Source of the DNA: Coenobita brevimanus
Lineage: Eukaryota > Arthropoda > Malacostraca > Decapoda > Coenobitidae
Length of the DNA: 64,000 bases
Direction: 5' to 3'
Assembly (NCBI GenBank): GCA_032717465.1
Contig: CM064690.1
Location: forward strand, 27,418,153 to 27,482,152
The translations under genes and the position numbers were made by a program. Under the pieces are notes generated by a model. That model saw only the letters and a list, made by a program, of their open reading frames with translations. It was not told the DNA's origin and did not search any database. Below are positions 57,701 to 64,000 of this stretch, in pieces (within the stretch, counting starts at the first letter, position 1; each line of letters starts with the position of its first letter).

Positions 57701-57910
57701 TACTCTTTTCCTTATACCTTGGCCTAAAATTGCCATCTCTCCAACCTGAATGCCGAGTTGTAACAATAGATTAACACTAAAATACGATACTAGTCACAAA
57801 GCAATGCTATGGAAGGCAAGCAGAGTCGTAGTATTGTCCTTTCCTGCCACTGAACTACGCGAAATAAACAAGAAAGGAACGAAAAATCTGGACCAAGCAT
57901 AGACGATAGA
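57701..57910 (-). mobile_element. MITE family B copy 9
   Basis: TACTCTTTTCCTTATACCTTGG and AATCTGGACCAAGC ends. It begins 11 bp after the truncated copy in the same orientation, suggesting a tandem duplication or nested insertion. Confidence 0.75.
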
Positions 57911-58368
57911 ACTGTCGGCGAAAACTTTTGTCCCTTGCTGTCCAAAGCCCTCTTACTGACGACGCTACATTCGCACAACAAAACGGTTCCGCTCGCCTGT
58001 TTCGGATCGTAAACAAGGAGGATGCAATATTAAAGGAGATAATGAGTGGATCTGAGGCGAGGTTGGGGCTGAATCCTTGAGAGAGACGCGCAGGTAATTA
58101 AGAGCTGGCGGTTGTTGATGATAACTTAAACCGGAAAAATACTGTGTGAAATACTGGGGAAGCGTAAGAGATGGTTTAGGGAGATAATTACCGGTTCTTG
58201 AATACTGCTACGCGTTTCTATATGTAAGAACTTCTCAATAATAATAATAATAATAATAAAACTCCGAAATCCTAGGGATGTGTAGGAGACGGTGTGCTTG
58301 GAGATAATCATATGTCCTTCAACAGTACAGCACTCTCTTATGGATCACAACTCCATAATTTTTGCCTA
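57911..58368. other. unique stretch, no supported gene
   Basis: Contains an (ATA)n run at about 58240-58259. Two phrases with CCTAGGGATGTGTAGGAGACGG-like and GGGGAAGCGTAAGAGATGG-like sequence (58150, 58270) followed by GGAGATAAT form a diverged direct repeat of about 115 bp. Confidence 0.45.
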
Positions 58369-58435
58369 GGGAGCTTGTTGTGTATTGGTCAGCACATTCA
58401 GCTCGAAACCAGAAGAACCAGAGACCGACATTCAG
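58369..58435 (+). mobile_element. tRNA-like SINE head, decayed
   Basis: GTGTATTGGTCAGCACATTC corresponds to an A-box region, followed by GCTCGAAACCAGAAGAACC and a mutated B-box GAGACCGACATTC, the order seen in tRNA-derived heads. It ends where a family B copy starts. Confidence 0.45.
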
Positions 58436-58601
58436 GCTGCTCATACTCGTGGTCTAGGAGATTTTTGTCGTTTTGCTGCCTATTTCCCGTTGCTCGGTGC
58501 CATAATAAAACACTTCAAAGACCCTGCATCCCTTCCACAGCACTTCTTCGTGACTAGCAGCATCTAGTTAATTTTACGCCTAGTTAAAGTGAACAGCGTA
58601 T
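58436..58601 (+). mobile_element. MITE family B copy 10, internal deletion
   Basis: GTGGTCTAGGAGATTTTTGT, A-box version CGTTGCTCGGTGCCATAATA, core AGCACTTCTTCGTGACTAGC, then directly GCCTAGTTAAAGTGAACAGC with TA at the end. About 45 bp of the usual right half is missing. Confidence 0.7.
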
Positions 58602-58639
58602 TATCTATCCTTCGTTTTCTCAGCTGGCTATTTTTCACT

Positions 58640-58925
58640 CCTACATATTTTATATTCGTCCATACCATTCACTCATTTCATTATTCACTCACCATTTCCT
58701 TACTAATTAGCCCTCATTTCCTCACATGGTCATCATTTCCCACTCCTACACATTACACATTAACCATCAATTATTCACTCACCATTGCATTTTTCACTAA
58801 TCATTTCCGCAACCAATTACACTTCATTTCCTCACTTATTCACCAGTTTCCTCGACAACACATTAGCGTACGCATTCACCAGCACTCAATCACTTATTAA
58901 TTCCTCATTCACTCACTTTTTCCCT
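58640..58925 (+). repeat. irregular TTCACTCACCATTTCC minisatellite
   Basis: Units of about 20 bp (TTATTCACTCACCATTTCC, CTAATTAGCCCTCATTTCC) with much drift. A similar region occurs at 59880-60200. Confidence 0.6.
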
Positions 58926-58977
58926 CATCCACGGAGAAAGCCCAAAAGCAGAGTCGCGGCCCTAAAAGATCGACTCC

Positions 58978-59395
58978 GTTTCAACGTTTCTCTTTACTTC
59001 AGCATTCCACACTATTTCAACGTTTCACTTCATTTCAACGTTTCAATATTTCGTTATTTCACACTATTTCAACGTTTGACTTACTTTCAACGTTTGACTT
59101 AATTTCAATGTCTGACTTGTTTCAACGTTTGCATTGCTTCAACGTTTGACTTAAATCAACGGTTGACTTATTTCAACGTTTGACTTATTTCAACGTTTGA
59201 CTTAATTTCAACGTTTGACTTATTTCAAAGTTTGACTTATTTCAACGTTTGACTTAATTTCAACGTCTGACTTATTTCAATGTTTCACTTTATTGCAGTG
59301 TTTGACTTTATTCAACTTGACGTTATTTCAGTGAATTACTTTACTTCAACGTTTCACTTCCTTTCCATGTTTGATTTTATTTCAACGTTTCGCTC
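58978..59395 (+). repeat. 17-bp minisatellite, about 24 units
   Basis: Consensus TTTCAACGTTTGACTTA, 17-18 bp, with CAC/GAC and single-base variants. Frames run through it but yield only repeat peptides. Confidence 0.9.
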
Positions 59396-59513
59396 ACCAG
59401 GTCTTCTTCAGGAATTACACCCGTCCCCCGTGAACAACAGTACATTACCTAACAACCTCTAGACTAAGCGATGACCCAAACACGACAAACAAAACAATCG
59501 TACACCGCCTTGC

Positions 59514-59609
59514 TTAACCCCACCTGGCCGATGTGACGTCATTTTCGCTTTATTCCCACTGCCCACAGACGATTTTATTTAACCTTGGGAGGACCAGGGA
59601 AGGGGTTAA
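59514..59609. mobile_element. TTAA-type (piggyBac-like) MITE with intact TTAA at both ends
   Basis: TTAACCCCACCTGGCCGATG at the left and GGACCAGGGAAGGGGTTAA at the right, 96 bp, with ACAGACGATTTTATTTAACC inside. This is the best-preserved copy for end structure. The right TTAA is shared with the next copy. Confidence 0.8.
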
Positions 59610-59715
59610 TGGAGGCAATATCCGACACCGGTGGGACAAGTTCTCTCCTACGCTTAATTAAATCGTCTGGAGATAGCGAGAAGTAAATGAAGCATCGTCG
59701 TATCCAAGGGGTTAA
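59606..59715. mobile_element. TTAA-type MITE abutting the previous copy
   Basis: Opposite orientation; ATTAAATCGTCTGGAGATAG core and CATCGTCGTATCCAAGGGGT + TAA end. The left end is degenerate (TTAATGGAGG). Confidence 0.6.
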
Positions 59716-59879
59716 TCTTGTTCCCTCGTTAGGAGATGGGACAGTGGTTTCGCTAACGTAAAAAAAAAAAAAAAAAAAAATCATTTCTTTGGTTGATACT
59801 GCATACGGTCGACATTAAAGGTGACTCAGAAGCATTTACTCTCCTTTAATAACCTAACAATTATTAATAAACTTATAAT

Positions 59880-60200
59880 TTCCTCACTCGTCAGGTTCTT
59901 ATCTAATCATTTACCATTTCTGATTCACCCATCATTTTCCTCACCTACTCACAAGCTGTCTAATCATCTGACTTACTCATCATTACCTATTTATTCATAA
60001 TTTCCACTCACCTGTATTCATTCACCCATCATTTTCTCCTCTACTCACAAATTCTGTCACCAGTTTTCATTCTTTCACCATTCCCCAATACCCACACCAA
60101 CTCTTTCATCATCTTTTCAGCCTTACTAATTCCCCCTTTACGAATTCCCTCTTTATCTGTGCATCATTATTCATTCACTCACCAATTCCTCACCCACTCT
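59880..60200 (+). repeat. irregular CTCACCATTTCC minisatellite
   Basis: Units resembling CATCATTTTCCTCACCTACTCAC, related to the 58640-58925 region. Confidence 0.55.
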
Positions 60201-60476
60201 CCCATCCTGCCCCCTCCTGGGTGGTCTGTCACGCTAGAATACTCACCCCCCTCATGATTCATCCATTATAGGGAATATTTTACCGTACTGAATATATTTG
60301 AGGCACTAATGGGTGTATAAGGGGAATATTAGTATTACTGAAAGCTCGTTTGGGTTCGGCTAGCGATAGGTTATTTAGGGGTATAGAAATAATGCATGAT
60401 ATCCACTACTGATTATTTGACTTGTGATGACGGGATGCTGTTTTGGATAGTGTGATAGTTATTCATTTATTTATTT

Positions 60477-60514
<38 letters not shown>

Positions 60515-60840
60515 TTATTCACTTGTTTCACTGTTATAATTACTGAATGCTGTTTTGGATTCGGCGCGTCATATTTATACACAGATATATGATACAATGT
60601 TATATCTGTCTATTTATTACCTTACTATTATGAATACTGAATCCTGAGTTGGAATGTGCATGTGACAGATAATAATTCGGATTATGACTTATTTTTTACT
60701 ACTGATTTGTTGACTCTTATAATTAATGAATGATCGCAAATTGATTGTGATTTATTTACATTTACTATTTACTTCAGTGTTGTGATTTTTTAAAAGATGG
60801 TTTGATTTCGGTCTGTGGGTTTTATTCGGAGATATAATAC
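60201..60840. other. AT-rich unique stretch, no supported gene
   Basis: Contains (GA)n at 60479-60510 and repeated TTATTTAC words. No exon-like frame. Confidence 0.5.
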
Positions 60841-61135
60841 CGCTTCCATCACAACTGAAACCATCATCACACTCTCACCTCTCTCCATCACCACCATCAT
60901 CATCTATAACACCATCACCTTCCCCAGGTCCATCATTGCCATTATCATCACACTCTCATCTCCCTCATCCTTACAGTAGCCACGACCATCACCTCCTAAT
61001 CACCACTGTCTCATCTCTCTCACTCACCACCAACCTTCACCATCCTCATCACCACCACCACCACCTTTTCACTACCATACATACTACCTTCATCTCTCAT
61101 CTTTCTCCCCCATCACCGTTACCATCATTCTCACC
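60841..61135 (+). repeat. CATCACCATCATC-rich minisatellite
   Basis: Irregular CATCACCACCATCATC and ACTCTCATCTCCCTCATCC units. Translation is Ser/His/Pro-rich only. Confidence 0.8.
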
Positions 61136-61137
61136 TG

Positions 61138-61375
61138 AAGGTTAAGGGATATGGGAAGGGATGGGTGGGGGTAAGGGATATGAGAGGAGTGGGGGTAGGA
61201 GTAAGGGGGATGGGAGATGAGGGGTGGGAGTAAGGGGGATGGGAGTAAGGGGAATGGAAAGGGTGGGGATGGGGGTATGGGGGATAGGAGAGGTGGGGTG
61301 GGAGTAAGGGGGATAAGTGGGGTGGGGGTGGGGGCAGGGAATGGGAGAGGGGTCAGGGGGAGGATCGCGTGAAGG
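61138..61375 (+). repeat. G-rich minisatellite
   Basis: Units such as GGGTGGGAGTAAGGGGGATG, many runs of three to five G on the plus strand (possible G-quadruplexes). It starts at the sharp end of a C-rich tract. Confidence 0.85.
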
Positions 61376-61488
61376 GTTCAGGTTTGGCCAAGAAATAAAT
61401 TAGCTTATCCTGCTTTCGTGTCCGCCTCCAACAACTCAACTTCAAGCAAGAGTAGAAAAAAACACAGGCGAAAAATACACAAAAAAAC

Positions 61489-61489
61489 A

Positions 61490-61530
<41 letters not shown>
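61489..61530. repeat. (CT)n microsatellite
   Basis: Pure CT. Confidence 0.99.
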
Positions 61531-61535
<5 letters not shown>

Positions 61536-62311
61536 GTTGGCTGGACATGACTAAAGGGCCTCCAGACATTTCTCTCCCTACTCAGCAACGATCTTCTCTA
61601 CCATACACCACTCTCCCTCATATACTCCATAATACTGTCTCTCCACATAGTTGTCTATCTCTTCTCTCAATCTTCCTCTCTCATACACATCCGCTTTGTC
61701 AACCTTCCACTTTACATTCATTTTTCCACATCTTCAAACCACTTAAAAGTATTTCTCTTCTCGTCTGACAAACCACTAACTTAATCCTTCTTCTTCTTCC
61801 TTCTCTTCTCACCTTCTCAAAATTATTCCCCTAGTCAACCATCCTCTCTCATTAACTTAATATCGCCAGACCGTCTAATGGCACTTTGGTTTATGCTCCT
61901 CACCACCTCCATCTCCACTCCACATCCAACAATTTTTTACTCTCATTTCATCACATTAACAAGCCACCTTTAAGTACTTCATATCCACCTCCACTCCACA
62001 TTCCACTCCTCATTCGATCATCTGCAAACCTGTCAATTAAGAGATTACACAGTACATAGTCGTTCCTCTTCTGCTTCGCCAATAAAAAAAAATCCACGCT
62101 TGTTCTTTCTAACAAGCATGTTTTTTTTTTTCTATTATTTTCTTGTCGGCTTAGCAGAATGGTGTGGTCGGCAGGGAAGAGCCTTCCTCTTTTCCATCCT
62201 TTTTTATTGCACGTTGGTTAATGTCAGTTGAATTAGTATTTCTTTTCTAAAAGGTAACTTCGTCAAGGGCTAAAGGGCTTCCATTTATCTGTACTTCCTA
62301 CGTGTAACAAA
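61531..62311. other. pyrimidine-rich unique DNA, no supported gene
   Basis: No frame with motif or splice support. T runs near 62120. Confidence 0.5.
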
Positions 62312-62344
62312 GTTCACTTTTCGATCAAGAGGACAAAAGTGAAC
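62312..62344. other. perfect 10-bp inverted repeat, 13-nt loop
   Basis: GTTCACTTTT and AAAAGTGAAC. The stem overlaps the stop end of the minus-strand frame at 62325-62558. Confidence 0.85.
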
Positions 62345-62558
62345 CCGGATATTCAGAGGCGACTGTAAGGACGGCGTGTCTACCTAACTCATTAAGCTTG
62401 CTGGCGTGGTGCATAGGCCGCTCCGTAAATACCGCTATACTGGAAACACCTAGCGATATCGTACGTGTTGCGAGGATGGCTAAGTTTACTGGTGTAGGCG
62501 TGGGTGTGGCAGCGTGAGTAGGAAATGAAGAAATAAGGCAGGTACATACTGACAGCAT
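62325..62558 (-). CDS. candidate short ORF, 77 codons, unidentified
   Basis: Starts with a true ATG and is compositionally complex, unlike most frames here: MLSVCTCLISSFPTHAATP, later NLAILATRTISLGVSSIAVF, then RPMHHASKLNELGRHAVL and TVASEYPGSLLSS before TGA. A hydrophobic N-terminus (CTCLIS) is too short for a clear signal peptide. GC content is higher than in the flanks. No splice sites were convincing at either side, and I recognise no family. It may be a transposon fragment or chance. Confidence 0.25.
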   Translation of the reverse strand: MLSVCTCLISSFPTHAATPTPTPVNLAILATRTISLGVSSIAVFTERPMHHASKLNELGRHAVLTVASEYPGSLLSS

Positions 62559-63136
62559 TCACCGAGTCGTTCCCACGAAAAATTACCTGGCAGAGTGGAA
62601 AGTGACTTAAAATCCAGCTGTTTACCGATCTTTCTATCCATCTATCTATCTGTCTGTCTGTGTATCTATCTAACTATCTGACCACCTTATATACTGACAT
62701 GTGGCATAATCTTTGTTTCCTTAATTTCACAGAACCATAAATTGCAGAAGAACTTTGATCCCACATGGAAGTTTTGTATATACTCAGAACATGTAAGAAA
62801 ATCGGCTAAAACTGACCTCTCTCTATATATGTGTTCTGTGTTCATTCAGTATTTATTCTCACCTGGAGAGAGTTCTTCCGGAAAAATAAATATTCATATG
62901 TGGGTATATTATTTTTACACTATTTACTTTTTCCACACACATCTCCATTTGTTCTCTATGGTGCCAAAACCCTTGCAAATCTCCACTCTTCATCAAAAAA
63001 GAAAAAATCTGGAAGTAACTGAACAATTTCCAATGCTTTTCTTTTCTCTAACAAAGAACGTTTGGTATGACAGTTCGTGTCAATATTTCTACCACAAGAT
63101 CACCTTTTGCTCTACCCTCCCTTCATATTTCGCCTG
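62559..63136. other. unique DNA, no supported gene
   Basis: (CTAT/CTGT)n near 62635-62682; otherwise AT-rich with no exon-like frame supported by splice sites. Confidence 0.5.
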
Positions 63137-63157
63137 ACACACACACACACACACACA

Positions 63158-63202
<45 letters not shown>
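63137..63202. repeat. compound (CA)n(CT)n
   Basis: CA to 63160, then CT to 63202. Confidence 0.98.
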
Positions 63203-63204
<2 letters not shown>

Positions 63205-63506
63205 AGTAATCTATCTCTGACGCTAACTAACTCTGACATACATTCGTCTTACAAGTTACGAATACATTAACGAAAATAAAAACAATCAATGTGGCTCGCT
63301 CAGACCAAAACAAAAAAAAATCTCATAAATAAACTACAGCATCTGAGGTCAAGGTCTGAAGTTCATGACGGAATTCAGATACTTTTGTCTTTGCCATTTT
63401 TTTCGTGTGAAACTCAAAAAAGAAAAAAAAATCGACACGCACAGCCCAAACTTACTGAATAGTTGAAGAATGGTCGGCAATTTTAATTCAAGTGTGATGA
63501 AGGGAT

Positions 63507-63557
<51 letters not shown>

Positions 63558-64000
63558 ACTCATCACGTCACTCCAGCAATAATTCTAAGCCTGTCCATCC
63601 CTTCACACAGAGGCCATTGTTTTTCTGTTCATTCTTAACCATCCACCTGGCGATTTTATTTGCCTTTTTGGGAGATTTTAACGGCGGAAGAATTAACTGG
63701 AGATTATTTCCAATCCTTTCTCTACGACAAGCTTCTCCAAATACAAATCTACTTCTTTGGAGGGATAAAAAAAAAAACTAAATATGAATACACTAAATTT
63801 TTGGAGAAAATTCGGTTCTTATAAATGAATCAGTAACAGTATCGAAACAAATCAATAAAAAAATATGAAAAATTGACAAATAAAGAAATACATCAAAACC
63901 AAAAATGTAAACAGATCAATAATAGGTAAATATACATCAGTAAATAAACTAAACCAACTCAGAAAGACAGATAGATAGATAGACAGATTCACAGACAGAT
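63203..64000. other. AT-rich DNA with (CA)n, no supported gene
   Basis: (CA)n at 63511-63555; a TTAA-MITE core fragment (CTGGCGATTTTATTTGCC) near 63646; (AGAT)n at about 63966-63990. No gene. Confidence 0.6.

Noticed and set aside
58441..58500. tRNA-Pro-like segment (GTGGTCTAGGAGAT)
   Set aside because: Aligns better with the left half of family B elements (TTGGCCTAAGATTTT), so it is not a second tRNA head.
63966..63990. Possible telomere-like or terminal repeat at the window end
   Set aside because: It is an (AGAT)n microsatellite, not the arthropod telomere unit TTAGG.

Overview
The window looks like animal, most probably decapod crustacean (crab, shrimp or crayfish), nuclear DNA. This is an inference from style rather than from a named gene. 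(GT)n, (GA)n, (TAA)n and (GAT)n microsatellites are extremely dense, with single GT tracts over 100 bp. There are kilobase-long one-strand purine or pyrimidine tracts, tRNA-derived SINE heads, degraded non-LTR retrotransposon sequence and many short inverted-repeat elements. No bacterial operon, rRNA, functional tRNA gene or complete protein-coding gene is visible. Most long open frames read through (CA)n, (CT)n or poly-purine DNA and give Thr-His, Ser-Leu or Arg-Glu repeats.

Genic signal is thin. The best coding candidate is a 127-bp internal exon (291-417, + strand) with good splice sites on both sides and one open frame, so the left edge may lie in a gene whose introns continue rightwards. 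Weaker exon-like pieces are at 45168-45264 (+), 50822-50907 (+), 51416-51577 (+), 53467-53663 (-) and 62325-62558 (-). A promoter-like cluster on the minus strand (CRE, CCAAT, TATA, then a splice donor) lies at 10701-10930. A recognisable non-LTR retrotransposon C-terminus is at 10359-10503.

Most of the window is built of repeats at three nested scales. (1) Microsatellites. (2) Tandem arrays with units of 16 to about 165 bp: 5.4-6.3 kb, 11.2-13.0 kb, 17.5-18.6 kb, 18.7-19.35 kb, 26.4-27.7 kb, 42.9-44.0 kb, 46.9-48.2 kb and 59.0-59.4 kb. There are also long purine arrays such as 39.5-40.6 kb. (3) Short non-autonomous transposons that recur through the window. One family has TTAA ends and piggyBac-like CCCTTTCAG termini. 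A second, about 210 bp, has TTCACTTTAACTTGG inverted ends, TA flanks and an internal tRNA A-box. A third, about 220 bp, ends in GGGCCTGTATTCTCG. A single Tc1/mariner-type 208-bp element sits inside a minisatellite. A two-headed element of about 370 bp ends in a TTGGCGGAGGT hairpin.

The most interesting structural theme is the nesting itself. In three unrelated arrays with units of 100-180 bp (11.2-13.0, 17.5-18.6 and 46.9-48.2 kb), microsatellites (GT, GAT and CT respectively) have expanded at the same internal position in several successive units. In a TTAA element, (TAA)n has expanded inside the element. This suggests that short seeds inside satellites and MITEs are repeatedly turned into microsatellites here. 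All coordinates and unit counts are by eye; no alignment or database search was possible.
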